Shown one piece after another: positions 35,860 to 47,435 of a stretch of 64,000 bases of DNA (positions are counted from its first letter, which is position 1; every line of letters starts with the position of its first letter). The notes below the pieces were generated by a model. It saw only the letters and a list, made by a program, of their open reading frames with translations, did no database searches and was not told the DNA's origin. Source of the stretch: Euryodendron excelsum (taxonomy: Eukaryota; Streptophyta; Magnoliopsida; Ericales; Pentaphylacaceae); assembly GCA_033060915.1 (NCBI GenBank), contig CM065378.1, forward strand, positions 56,407,001 through 56,471,000, given 5' to 3'. The position numbers and the translations under genes are program-made.

Positions 35860-37608
35860 TGTTGACCCAAGGGGTAATCTCCATTGATATTAATTGATTT
35901 TGATGATCACAAAACCTAGTCATTATGATCTAACATGTTTCATTTAAGTATGCAACTTAGTTTAAATGGTTCAGATTTATGGGCAATCATAAACTATAAA
36001 ATATCATAGATAATCTTACCAGTACTTCACAAGAGTGCCAACACCATAAAGGGTATATGAGTAGGATTTGAGAAATCAAGCAAATTCTGTCTCAACCAGA
36101 TTGAAGACACTAAAGACACCTGCATATGGATATGGGTGGTGATATTTATGGCAAACTCATTTGCAATAAAGACCTTCGATCCTCATTTTCTATTCCACTA
36201 AAAGAATTATGCAAGCTTGAACATGTCATTCTTAAAGGCATTATGAAAGGAGCTCAAACAAGAAGTATGTCGAGATTGATGATAATGCAGAAGATTGGTA
36301 ACACTTGACAGAATGAAAAGACTTCACCACACAAGCATATTGTTGACTTTAATTGGTTTGATGAACCAAGAACTGCAAAATGGTATAAAGTACTTAAGAA
36401 GTTCTCAAAACTATGAAGAAAATCAGTAGAGCCAAGATATGTTTACACCATCGAAGACTAATTGACAAAAGGGATAGGTTAAGGTTTGTGGAAAGCGCCA
36501 GCAACTGCAGTAGAGAACCAGATTACAAACACCAACCAAGATTGCTGACAATCTTGACTAGAGGCAAATGACAAAATAAGACAGGAAGACAGGTTGACAG
36601 CACAAGTTGAATATTGCTAACAATGGTATGGAAGAACAAGTTTCAAAAGAAGCAAAGATAAAAGTTGGAAACACGAAGTGAAGTTTATAAACATCATTGT
36701 TGAAGAACAATATCAAATACAGTGGCAAGTTGAGATTGGCAACATCGGAAAAACGATTACTGACAATATTACATCACAAAACATCTGGAGCCCGATTGGC
36801 AGCACCAGTAGAAGATTGTTGACAATCTTGGTAGGAAATAAGAATTCGAAAATACGCTCCAACAGTTAGAATTTTTAAAACTGTCTTAGCCGTTCGAGCA
36901 TTTAATGCACCACCAACGACTCTCACGGCTATTTCTTATAAGAGACTATAAAGATATGAGTTCAAACTCATTTATGGGCAAGAGACAAGGATCTTAAAGT
37001 GCAAAAATTCAAAAGCCTTAAAACCTCCTCATTGCTCTGCAACTATTATTATCCGAGAGGAATCATTGAGTTGTAACTTGCATTATCTTCACTTCTGAGA
37101 ATGACACTGATTATCTTGTAACCTCATTACTTTCGAAAAGGTTGTTGTAACCCTTAAAAACTTAGGTGTAGCTTGACAAAACTCTACAAAATCGAGTGCT
37201 TGGTTAAAGCTTCTCGGCTGTAAGGATTTGGTGTAAATCCTTAGATGTAATAGTGAGCTGGGCAATAGAAGAAACTAGCAGTTATGTAAGGAGAAGATTA
37301 CATAGTGGAACACTCTCAAGAGGATCAAAGAAGAGAGGATGTAGGCAAGGATTAAGCCAAATCTCTGTAAATCTCTTGTTCTCTGCTTTCTACTGATCAT
37401 GTGTGTGTGAATGTTTACTGTTGAAAGATTGTGCATGTTATTCTTATTTATTAGCAATCTTAGTTCATATTTGCCTCATCTATTGTTTGTTGTAGTCTAA
37501 ACTAGGATTGATTTTGATTGACAAGAAAAATCTAGCAATTTCTAAAGGTCTCAATTCACGCCCCCCCCCCCCCCCCCCCCCCCCTCTGGGATTATCTTTG
37601 ACCCAACA
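35860..37608 (+). repeat. 3' LTR of the Sirevirus-like element
   Basis: It starts TGTTGACCCAAGGGG and ends CCCAACA, alignable along its length with 26817-28546. The C run near its end is greatly expanded to about 25 C (37560-37584). Confidence 0.9.
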
Positions 37609-38697
37609 AGCAGTTTGGCCAATTTCGCTTAACTTGCCTTTGCCCTTATATGCCCAGACTTGGTTAAGAGTAACAATATCAACACCAACTAACTCAGAAT
37701 CCTTGTCTTTGACGCTAAAGTCAACTCAAAAAACAAAAGTAGGATGTCAGAATCAACAAAGACAGATGCAAGCAGAGATAAAAAAAAAAAAATATATATA
37801 TATATATATATAAAACCTAGTAGAGGAGGCGAAGATCGACCTATTATCTTTGGGACTTTGGGACATCTCATTGTTGGGAGAACCTCCTCTGGAATGTTCC
37901 CGAACTCTTATGGCCTGCTCACCCTCACAATAACGTCATCGATCCCCTTCCCCAAACTGGGGAAGAACTGGACCAACTCTCTTGACCCACTCCTAACTCG
38001 AAAAATGATAGAGACCTAAGTTCTACAGCCAAATAGCAATAATAAAACTCGTAGAGACCTAAGTTCTAGTTCAGGTGCCTATTCAACTCAATCACTCATA
38101 TGACTATCCTATAAGAATTGGGTTAGAGTTGGATGGGGGCGATGCCATAGTGGCTTAGGACTGTGGTCAAGAAAGGGTGAATTGGGAACCTAAGTCCGCC
38201 CTCTACAATGTCGATTAAAGGGAAGGGAGTCCCTTCCTCGTTCTCAAACCCCCATTGTCCTTAGGCCCAATTAACCTAATCTCTACCCCTTTAGGGAAAT
38301 TGTATCTACATTTGAAGGCCGCAATGGCGACTAGACTATCAAGCATACTCCTAAGCTTGTTCGCTATGGAAGACAGATAGGGGATCCTAGGGTTTAGGCT
38401 TGGGAGCAAAGGGAGAAGAAGAGACGAGATAGACTTACTCATAGTTTTGTTTCTTCGTAAGATGAGCAAAGGCAGAGTATCTAAGGTATCTTCGTTTAGC
38501 TGTTTTGTCTAAAGAGGTAAACCTTTCATCTGCAAAATGCGTGAAACAACGACAGTAAAGTCAGACTTCTCAATAGTTACGTCTCATTAAATTGCACTTG
38601 GTGGTTGCACCAGGCGTGCCTACAGCTGTATAGCACCAGCCCAGCCCCAGCCCCAGCCCCAGCCCCCTTCCATAGGGCACTAGGGCTTGAGGGCAAT
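37609..38697 (+). other. 3' internal part of the gag-only element
   Basis: No protease, RT or integrase motif is seen in any frame. A TA run lies at 37794-37812. Small frames (37744-38019 plus; 38215-38469 minus) match nothing I know. A CCAGCCCC tandem run (38637-38668) lies about 30 bases before the 3' LTR; no standard purine tract is obvious there. Confidence 0.6.
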
Positions 38698-39183
38698 TGT
38701 GGGTCAAAATAACCAGGTCCAATACAATAAGTCAGGCCCAACTAAGAACATGTTGCCGACCTGGGCTAAGAGAGACCCAAACTCACTAATACCCAGAAGC
38801 AAGCCCTAATAATGGTAATTACAGTCCAAATCCACCAAGGACCAAGTCGGTCCAACATATGCAAGTCCATTACTAAAATGACTAAGACAATATCCAAAAC
38901 TGATTGACTCCTAGGAGGAGACAGAGTTCTATTCCCAATGAGATTATGGCATTTCGAAGCCTAAAAATATCTCATACCGCTAAGGTGTAAGGTACGTTCA
39001 CTAGAGCTAAAGCTAAAGTGTTTTGTTTAATTCATTGTGATTAAGCTTACTAACTTAATCATCAGAGTGTCATCGATCCACAGAGGATTGATGCATTCTC
39101 ACTATCTTCTTCTCTTGTAGATTGTTTGTGCTCATAAATTTGGTTTGAGAGTTCAACCAAACTTCCTAAAAATCCCACCTATA
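38698..39183 (+). repeat. 3' LTR of the gag-only element
   Basis: It starts TGTGGGTCAAAATAACC and parallels the 5' LTR through to CCCACCTATA. The TATA box of the 5' copy (CCTATAAATACC) reads CCTAAAAATATC here, so this LTR has probably lost its core promoter. Confidence 0.8.
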
Positions 39184-41380
39184 AGCTTCCAAATTTTTAT
39201 TGGATGAATTTCAGTATGATAAATGTACACATACAGATCACGCTTTCAATTTAAGCATTAGGTGTTTCTGTTTTTTTATAAAAAAATGTTTCACTTTAAT
39301 TTGATCTTATAGGAATGAATTTTAGGTTAGGATGAAGATTTTCTCATATTATATAAATTTATGTATCCAATAATGACATCATACTATGCAAATTTTACAT
39401 ATGATTATAATTTTATTGCTCTTGCATGCACAATTTATACAAACTTATAGCTAGTTTTTTGGGAGTACATATATATACAAACACGTGTGTTACTACATCT
39501 TTACAGTGAGGCCCATTTACAATCAGATTTGTTGGACTCTTGCGATTTTCATAAGACTGTGTAAGGTTATATAATTGGCTAAATTTCGTGCCAAGTCTTG
39601 TTTAATGTAATTTGGGGTATTTGGGATCTCTATCACAATTATTTGGAATAATCTTCATTGCTAATTCATGCAAACTCGTGCTAAGAAGAGATTGTATAAA
39701 ACTTCAAAGTGTGCTACATAACTTTGACTAGCCTTGACAGACTTCAAGACAAGTTATGGGATGTGTTGGTATGTGTGGGATGTCATTTTGACCCTCGTAG
39801 GACTCCTTGTGGGACTCTCGCAACACCTTTTGGGAAGAAACAGTGAGTGTGCAATTTTCAAGGTACTTCCCAGGACACCTCGCGGGACCTTGCAGGACAC
39901 CTAGCTGGAAGAAAAAGTGAGGGGGTAGTTTTTAGGGGACCTTGCGGGACACCTCACTAGACCTTGCGGGATAGCTCGCTGGAAGAAACAATAAGGTTGC
40001 AGGTTCAAGATGATCTCGCGGGACACCTCACGCTCGCGAGATACCTTGCCAGACACCTCGCGCCGCGAGCTCCACTTAGGTGTGAATTAGGGTTTCGCGC
40101 TGCAAATTTCTTGAACCATTATAAATACCAACACTTACCCTAAAGTTTCAGATCTAAGCCGCGGCAAACAAATATACATTGAGAGAAGTTTTCTCCCAAA
40201 TTCCAAAGGCTTAGAAGCAATTGCTTAGGATCAAATCTTTCAACCTTTGAAAGCATTAATGGCTTAAAGACTTTAGATCCAAAGGATTTCTGAGAGAGCG
40301 GATCTGCAAAGAAATTTATTCTAAAGGTTTCTACATATTTTGAAGAGGCTCTTAACTAGGTTCTTAGCAAGTTCAACCTTCATCCTTGATTGGTTGATGT
40401 CTTGGAGGAGTTCAAGACGGTAGTAGATTTGAGTTCAGCTCTTGGAGGATTCTAGAAGTGTCATAGAGTTCGACACTCAACCAAACATTGAAGAATTGTA
40501 TCAAGGGATAGATACATGATCATGGGACTCGATCAATACAAGAAGAGCACATCCGTAAGCATGTGGATTTGGCACCTGTAGATTTGGGAGTATTTAGGGT
40601 TGGGTTATAAATTGTCCCTTTTGTATTCTTTCTTGATAGTACTTAGTTGGCTGGACTAGGTCTCGTGATTTTTTTTCCCTCTTTGAGTTTTCACGAAAAA
40701 AATCGTGTTAATTGTGTGCTTGATTTCTTTACATATATTGACATGCTTTGTGATTGCACATAGTCACAATCATAACTATCCTAGAATTGCCTTAATATCC
40801 GTTCTTTGGCAAAACATAGACCAATGCCAAGTTTTTTCAAATTGAATTATGGAAATATGGAGGCCACCTATTGAATTGACCTAAGCTTGTCTTGGGCTTC
40901 ATTAATTTAGGTTAAAAGCAACTGCATAAGTCCGAGCTGAGGTTACTTATATGAGTTATAAATTAATTATTATATACATGCTTGCAACTTTGCCACTGTT
41001 TGGTTTCCCGCACATGAAAGATACTAATGCTACGTTCCAATGCAGAGGGAAGGAAAAATTAAAGTAAAAAATATGGAGGAAAAAAAAAAGACAAAAAAGC
41101 AAAATTTATGTCTTTCTTTCTTTTGGTTTAAGAAAATGAGAAAAAATTTATACCTTTATCAAGAAACATTTTTTTGGTTAGTTACGTATAAATTATAAAT
41201 AAGCATAAATGATTTTATTGTCCTTATGCTTTTTACCAATCAATCAGTACAAGGAGCAATTAGTAATCTTTTGTATGTGTCACTCAAACATAGTTTGTCT
41301 AACCGTAGTATTACCTAACGTCAATTTGTGAGCCCAAAACAAAAGATATGTCTTAGATTGATATTGTTGGACTCAGGCAG
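39184..41380. other. Repeat-derived region with a CG-rich block and a TATA box; no gene
   Basis: From 39780 to 40080 short units of the type CGCGGGACACCTCGCGGGAC and GCTGGAAGAAA(C)A(A)T(A)AG recur about five times with variation, followed by ACCATTATAAATACC (40115-40129), TATA-like, and a long untranslated-looking stretch to about 40750. This order suggests the U3/R of an old LTR. The ends could not be fixed. No coding frame is convincing. Confidence 0.4.
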
Positions 41381-41383
41381 GAC

Positions 41384-41640
41384 GGACTGCGGGCGACGGG
41401 CGGGGGCCACCCCTAAAGTTTTGTAAATCTTTCACAGACCTTATAAATTTTAGATATTTCAGATACAATACAGTATATTAGTCCTTTTAAAATTTGTAAA
41501 TTTTCATCCATCCTGATAGATTTTTAGATATTTAGAATACATATAATGTATTGGTCTCTCAAAAATCAAAAAAAAAAAAAAACAAAATTCTTCGGCCACT
41601 CCCTCAACTGAAATCCTGCTTCCACCACTAGACTCAAGGC
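41384..41640. mobile_element. Possible MITE-like remnant
   Basis: The outer parts (GGGGGCCACCCCTAAAG on the left; GGCCACTCCC...GCTTCCACCACTAG on the right) and internal GTCTCTCAAAAAT-type phrases resemble the segment in the ankyrin gene intron at 45983-46230. They look like two decayed copies of one non-autonomous repeat. No target duplication was established. Confidence 0.3.
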
Positions 41641-42725
41641 TCACGACACTCATGGTCTCTCTCGTTTATGCACTATCTTTTGTCTTTTTTTTTTTGTTTT
41701 TTTGAACAGCAAAAGAATAATTCATTCAGGATGAATCAAGAGAAGGAACAACAAGAAAAGGGGAAGCTCCAAGACTTATCAAGCATAGCTTGACAGAAAA
41801 GGGAGCAAACCACCAGACAAGAAAAGAAAATACACCTGAATGACAAAAAGCCATAACAAAAAAGAACACCCTGAAAACTAAAGAGAGAAAACTGATAAAT
41901 CAACCAAAGCACAAGATGGCCAAATCTACCATATGGAAGCCACAAATAATGGGTGCTGAAAAACCTTCCTGACTCCAATCTTTAGAACTCCAATAATGGG
42001 TGCCGAACCATCTTCTGTCTATTTACTTATTCGTTTCCTTTTAATTAATCTGATCCCTTTATTTGAAATTTTTTAGGATTCAAAAACATAAAATATAACT
42101 GATTTGATCCCTTTGTCTTCCATTGTTGAGGATTGAAAAACGTAATATATAGTTAGTAACAGAACTAGGATTTCACTAGAGAGGCGCCACAGTAAAGTTA
42201 TCTACAAAATCAATAGAGAGGCTATTAGTTTGCTCTCAATTATTTTTGTTCAGGTTATTGAATAGTTACATAACTTCAAGTACACCTTATTTTGATTCAA
42301 AAGTGATTAAGCACAATAAAAATGACGATTACAAAGTAGATAACAAAAATAAGCATAAAATATGTGTTAGTTTCATATATATTGTTAGACTCATTTTTTA
42401 ATAACTTAAGTTTCTAAGTCAAATAGTGACCTAACATGGTTTGAGAACTCTAGTTCTAATAAGTCTTGTATTTAAGGCTCATGGCACTCATAGGCTCTCT
42501 CGTTTGCACTGTGTTCTTCTGTGTGCTGATTCGTTTCATTTTTAATTAATTTGGTCCCTTTATTTGAAATTTTTTAGGATTAAAAAAAGCGGTATTTAAT
42601 TAATTTGATCCCCTTATTGAATAGTTATATAACTTCATGTACACATTATTTTGATTCAGAAGTAATTAATAACAACAAACATGACGATCACAAAGTAGCT
42701 AACCAAAAAAAAAAGCATAAAAGCT
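41630..42725. repeat. Local tandem duplication, left copy split by the LINE
   Basis: CACTCATGGTCTCTCTCGTTT at 41649 recurs as CACTCATAGGCTCTCTCGTTT at 42486. TTTATTTGAAATTTTTTAGGATT at 42058 recurs at 42559. TTGAATAGTTACATAACTTC at 42256 recurs at 42618. Removing the LINE makes the two copies collinear except for indels. No gene lies in it. Confidence 0.65.
41685..42009 (-). mobile_element. LINE 3' fragment with 10-bp target duplication
   Basis: A T-rich run at the left (41685-41703) is the poly(A) tail of a minus-strand LINE 3' end. The body resembles the tail at 56412-56741, including the minus-strand phrase GGCTTTTTG.CATTnnTTG and the GAATGAATT box. ATCTTTTGTC (41675-41684) and ATCTTCTGTC (42010-42019) flank it, a 10-bp duplication with one difference. 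It interrupts one copy of a local tandem duplication. Confidence 0.65.
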
Positions 42726-43774
42726 GTTAATCATTCTAATACTCCAATAATTGATTGTATTCTATTAGTGTGCTTTCATTTGTCATAATGTGTAAATACG
42801 AAAAAGAATTAGTTACACTCACTAGACAGCCAAAACATTTTAAAAAATCAATGAAAATATAACTAAGAAACACAATTTAAAAAGCCCTTCAGCGCAATTG
42901 ATAGTGGTAACTTGATGGTAGTAATGATTCACACATCGGCATTTCTTCTTTTGTTCCCTTTTATTTCTCATCCTTTTCTGATTCTTTTTTTCTCTTTTGT
43001 TCTCTATTTGCTTTCTTTTTGTAGTTATATGCCTTATGTAGTCACATGTATAAGTAACTCTAAATATATACAGCCATAGAAATATCCTAATTGATTGGAT
43101 GAGCAAGAGACAAAAAGAGAGAGAGAATTAACTCTTTATAATTGCTCATATGGTTTGATTTACATCATAATAAAATTGAAGTTGTATACAATGAGGAAAC
43201 TATTAAAAGAAGAGTTCAAACTCTGGAAGAGTTTGAAGTTGTATAGGTCTCACTCACTTCAGATTTACTGTATGAAGAACGTAAAACATTACTGGGGGAA
43301 GCAATTGGCCCCTCTGGACCTACTCACCTCCCCCTCTGCCAGTGTTTAGTGAGTTAGTGAGAATTTAGTGTTAGCGGTATAAGTCAAAACCATGACTTAG
43401 GGCAGAGGTGAGGGAGCCGATAACCAATTGGGACGTACTCTTTTCATATTTATCTTGAAGTAATGTCATCATTTCTTACTACGACACTAGAAATGCAGCA
43501 TAAATTAACAGGGGTAGTTAGATTTTATATCTCAAACAATGCATCTGCAAGAATGTCATGGACTTAAAACGAAGGAAACCAATTTTCTAACTAGCAAATT
43601 CTTGCTAACAAACATGACAGTTTTGTATACTATAGGATAGTATTAATGCATCACGCTAAAGGAAAAAATATAAAAGCCTTAGGAGTCTAGGACACACGAA
43701 CCTAATTTTGCATTGAAACTTCCTTATTCATGTATGACTACTATTTAACGGAATACACACCATAAACATGAAGA

Positions 43775-46700
43775 TCAAACATTAGTCTGGCTTCTGGAAT
43801 TTGGAGTTACGCTTGATTGTCCTCCATGTGGTCTACCTCTGCATAATTCCAAAATCTTTTCAATGGCCTTACATCCGCTTTTTCTACCTTCGCCTAATCT
43901 CAAAATCTTTTCAATGGCCTTATCTCTACTTCGTTTCTCTTCAAACAATTTTGCTATCAAGCGAACTGTGTGCACTATGAGAAGAAGTGCCATCACACTG
44001 CACCATACTATGACTGCAACTTTAACAGTACGACTGAGGGATTTTCTGTCCTTTTTTGGTGTGACCACAACAATAGCATATGCATAAGTAACTGCCATGG
44101 ATGTGATTGTCATCCACATGCTCACCAATAGAACCCACATAAAAACCCTTCTTCTAAATGGCAATCCGCTTATGAGCAACAAGATTGTGCTCAAAGACAT
44201 AACGAATCCTATTGTGTTAAAACGAAGAAAGTATGGGTATGAATCCGAATAGTTATAAGCCATTATAGCTTCCCCAGCTCTATGTCCATCTTTATCCTCT
44301 TGCCAGACACCACCTGGAGGGTTCACCCCAACTTGGAATGCCATTGTTGCAATAAGTGATGCCACAACCATTAATGCATCCCTTTTCTTCGTCAGCCACT
44401 CACCCTGTATGAGATCCCTGGCTCTTTTAGCTTTAGCTTCTCGAAGGAAGTCTTCAATGTTAAGGCGCAAAACATCCGGAACCGTTCCATTTTGTGATAG
44501 AAATAGAATGTCCATCACCGTGTGGCCATTTGCATTTGTTGCATTTACATCTATTTTGCTCTCCACAAGCAAATATTGTACGATCTGAAACATTTATATT
44601 TTTCTCACCATTAGATCAAAAAAATTAGGAAAAATAATATATCTAGAGAAATTCATGGTGTTGTAGTATACTGTCAAAAGACCATTTTGGCATTTCATAA
44701 AAGAAATCTATTGGGATTGCAACACATATTAGTAAAGGGCAATGCCTTCCGTGGCCCATATATATCTAGTTGAATTCAGCTTGTAGTTTGTGTAGGCTTG
44801 AACTAGAAGAAATGTGGTTTTGTTCAAGAAGGAAATTTATGCTACAAATTCAGGATGTGTTAGTAGGAATGTGCGGTTTTGTTAAAATGATATCAAAAGA
44901 TAATGAAATACCATATACACGTGAAATTAGGAAGCTTAAGCTCGCTTAAAAAAGGTGCGTATAGAGATACAGATGCAAAAGTCTCCATATAAACAAAAAA
45001 AGAAAATTAAAAATAAAGGGTTAATTACACCTTCCATCTTTGTACTGTATGTCAACTCCCACTTCAAGGCTTTCATTATAATTTATAGCAATTAAGCTCT
45101 TATGTTCTTTTAGTTTTTACAATGTTAACTTTAAATAGATAGAAAATGCATATATGATAAGCATGTGTCCTATTTTAAAGGGTAAAAATGTAAAATTTGA
45201 CAATCTATTTTTCATCCAAAGGCTTATGCGTATTGTATGTGAGTCGAATTGGAAGCTTTTATATAGAATCTAATTAAATTATATAAATCACAAAGTGATT
45301 ACACTCACAATTATAGAGTGATTTGAGAGGAATTTATAGTAGAGTATTAACAAAGGGGTAAGATTAATCTTCTTATCACACGTTAATTTACTGTTTATTT
45401 CTTTAACAGAAGTTTAAAAAATTAAAAATCAAAGGACTTATTCATTATAAATAAAAATAGAGGTCCTAAAATCTGATTTGGTGTAAAGTAACCAACTCAA
45501 AAATAAATATAGCCTAGCTTTTGGTTATGTTAATAAACAGTTTTTGTGTTCCGAAAGTGATAGTAAACTATATACAAATAAAAGTGTTATGTTTAGATAA
45601 AATATTTAAACGTGATTTTAGATCATGATACGTTATATATAGCATGTTATTATGTTTATATATGTGCCTTTGTTATAGGAATTTCTTTTCTGTACAGTCG
45701 AAGGTTTTTATCAGTATCGTATTTTGCCAATCTCAACTCTGGAATAAAAAAGTAAAGAAAAAAAATTCTAACTATTGAGTATGAAATTGAGATGATATTG
45801 GTGAAAAGACATTTACAACACACATAACTCGTAGTTACAACGAATATGAGCCGCATTTACTACTAATGTGATCCGGAGCTATCACAAAGTGGAATATAGG
45901 TGATTATAATTTATAATAATTGCTATTCTGTTGAGCATATGACTAGTCCAAGCAATAAATAAAGTCAGCCCAAATGAAAATTGCCTTCAAGAATATTGGC
46001 GGACACAGTGGAGGACCAATGGGGCCACCCGGCCCTCCTAAACTTCCAAAATGCTCATTAGCCCCTATACTTTTTTCGGTATTTATTACATGTAGTGTAG
46101 TTGTCTCTCTAAAATTAAAAAATTTTATCTTAGTCTCTATAAAATTCAAAAAAATTTACCTTCACTCAACAAATATCTTTGGGGTTTCCAATCACGGTTT
46201 GTGTTGTGTTTCCATGAAAAATAAAAAATAAAATAGGGCTATAGAGAATTGAACTAAAGGCATCTGGAATCAAAGTTCTAAATTTTTAATACCATCTTCC
46301 ACTGAGGAATGAAATTTAAGCAATTATGAAAGGATAAAAAAATTTACATCAACCTTGCACAAGTTAAAAAAAGGGTGTACCCAGACAAGGTTGGTATATT
46401 GCCTCAAGCTAAAAGGAATTGAATTAATTATTTAAAAAAAATAAGTAGGCCACCATCTTAGCTAATATTGAAGCCAAAATCCCTAGGACTTATGGTCTTG
46501 AATTTTTGTGCAATTAACGTTTACCTCTAAATAAAAGAAAAAAATAGTAGACTACTAAATATAGTATATGTCTACTTTAGATAATATATCAGTTAGCTAT
46601 CATCTTTAATAAATTTCAAGACAAAAATTAACTAATTAAAAACTTGGCATATGAGGGACCTACCTCCAATTGTTTAGCTGAGACGGCTAAATGTAATATG

Positions 46701-47140
46701 GTGTTGCCACCACCATCTTTGGCATTAACAAACTCCTGACCCATCTTTTCCAGTAATAACTTCAGAGTCTCTATCTGATTGTATTTGACACATAGGTGTA
46801 AGATTGTCTCATTCTGATCCACCATGACTCGAGCAGCGTTGGGGCTAGCTTGAACCAACTCTTCCAAGACCTTGACCTTGCCCTTCATGGCTGCAATATG
46901 GAGAGGATTTTTACCATCTCGGTCGCGAGCTAGGCACATCTCAGGATTGGACTCTATCAATTCTTTCACAATTTGAACGTGCCCTTTAGCCGATGCCAAA
47001 TGAAGGGCCGACCAAAGTCTCGAATCTAAAACTTCAGCAAGCTCGGAGTCGAGTCGCAGAAGTTCTTGCACACGTATTGTGTCTCCACATGATGCAGCCA
47101 CATGGAGAGGACTCCGATTGAAATATGCCTCCCCATCTTC

Positions 47141-47143
<3 letters not shown>
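43775..47143 (-). CDS. Ankyrin-repeat PGG-domain membrane protein (ACD6/ITN1-like class)
   Basis: Two exons, 46664-47143 and 43775-44584, join in phase 0 (donor GAG|GTAGGT, acceptor TTTCAG|ATC) to give 429 residues. Residues 10-40, 45-74, 79-108, 112-143 and 147-178 are ankyrin repeats, the last spanning the splice junction. Residues 226-253 form the PGG signature (KKRDALMVVASLIATMAFQ, then NPPGGVW). Four hydrophobic segments follow at about 229-246, 283-301, 307-334 and 347-370, with a basic cytosolic tail. The family consists of plasma-membrane proteins; known members act in defence, salt or hormone responses, partner unknown here. The start at 47143 (MEDGEAYF) is preferred over an upstream in-frame Met because the latter would translate a (GA)n leader as Glu-Arg repeats. 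TATATAAA (minus, 47219-47226) is a possible TATA box. A damaged paralogue lies at 55214-56147. Confidence 0.88.
45983..46230. mobile_element. Repeat remnant in the ankyrin gene intron
   Basis: GGCGGACACAGTGGAGGACC, then GGGGCCACCCGGCCCTCCT, then AT-rich phrases with GTCTCTCTAAAATT form a pattern seen in decayed non-autonomous transposons and resembling 41384-41640. The small frames on both strands are chance. The rest of the 2,079-bp intron (44585-46663) is AT-rich with no other feature. Confidence 0.35.

Positions 47144-47144
<1 letters not shown>

Positions 47145-47180
<36 letters not shown>
47145..47180 (-). repeat. (GA)18 tract in the 5' leader
   Basis: Eighteen CT units on the plus strand, read as GA in the gene direction, end one base before the ATG of the ankyrin gene. 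GA-rich leaders can bind GAGA-type (BBR/BPC) factors in plants; any such role here is inference. Confidence 0.9.
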
Positions 47181-47184
<4 letters not shown>

Positions 47185-47248
47185 GAAGCATATGTTCCTT
47201 AGTGAATAACCATTCTTGTATATAAAGATACATGTACGCAGGGACAAG

Positions 47249-47435
47249 CAGAGAAATTTCTTCATTGACTGGAGATTCTAAGTCATTTTTTAATTATTTC
47301 TGGGAGTGGAGAGAAACTTCTTTGTACCAATAGTATGCAAATGTGGACCGACGCGCAAACAGAGAAGTTTCTTCCTTGACTCGATATTCAAAGTCATTTT
47401 TTCTATGTTTTCTGTGAGTGCAGAGAAACTTCTTT
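47249..47435. repeat. Imperfect 111-bp duplication upstream of the ankyrin gene
   Basis: CAGAGAAATTTCTTCATTGACT (47249) recurs as CAGAGAAGTTTCTTCCTTGACT (47360), and AGAGAAACTTCTTTGTA occurs in both units (47310 and 47423). The period is 111 bp. It lies just beyond the predicted TATA box, in the likely promoter. Confidence 0.8.

Larger units (their letters stand above)
26817..37608 (+). mobile_element. Sirevirus-like Ty1/copia retrotransposon, complete in outline, inactive
   Basis: This 10.8-kb plus-strand element has both LTRs, an initiator-Met PBS, gag, protease, integrase, RT, RNase H, an env-like frame after pol, and two purine tracts before the 3' LTR. The order PR-IN-RT-RH is that of copia, and the extra frame after RNase H is typical of Sirevirus. 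Flanking AGTAG (26812-26816) and AGCAG (37609-37613) are a 5-bp target duplication with one later change, showing insertion into the gag-only element. Gag and pol carry many stops. In the first 300 bp or so the LTRs differ at roughly 9% of positions by hand count, so the insertion is not recent. Confidence 0.9.
24630..39183 (+). mobile_element. Gag-only LTR retrotransposon (TR-GAG-like) with a nested Sirevirus
   Basis: Two related LTRs (24630-25072 and 38698-39183) flank an internal region that, after removing the nested copia element (26817-37608), is only about 2.8 kb. It contains a gypsy-type primer site and a gag gene but no protease, RT or integrase in either remaining piece (25073-26816 and 37609-38697). 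That fits a non-autonomous terminal-repeat element with GAG, needing enzymes from a relative. The 3' LTR has about 40 extra bases near 38745-38785. I could not match 5-bp target duplications: TTAAG is on the left, and the right end reads CTATA instead of CTACA. Confidence 0.75.

Noticed and set aside
47144..47233. Upstream in-frame Met extending the ankyrin protein by 30 residues
   Set aside because: The extension is mainly Glu-Arg repeats from the (GA)n leader; MEDGEAYF is the better start.
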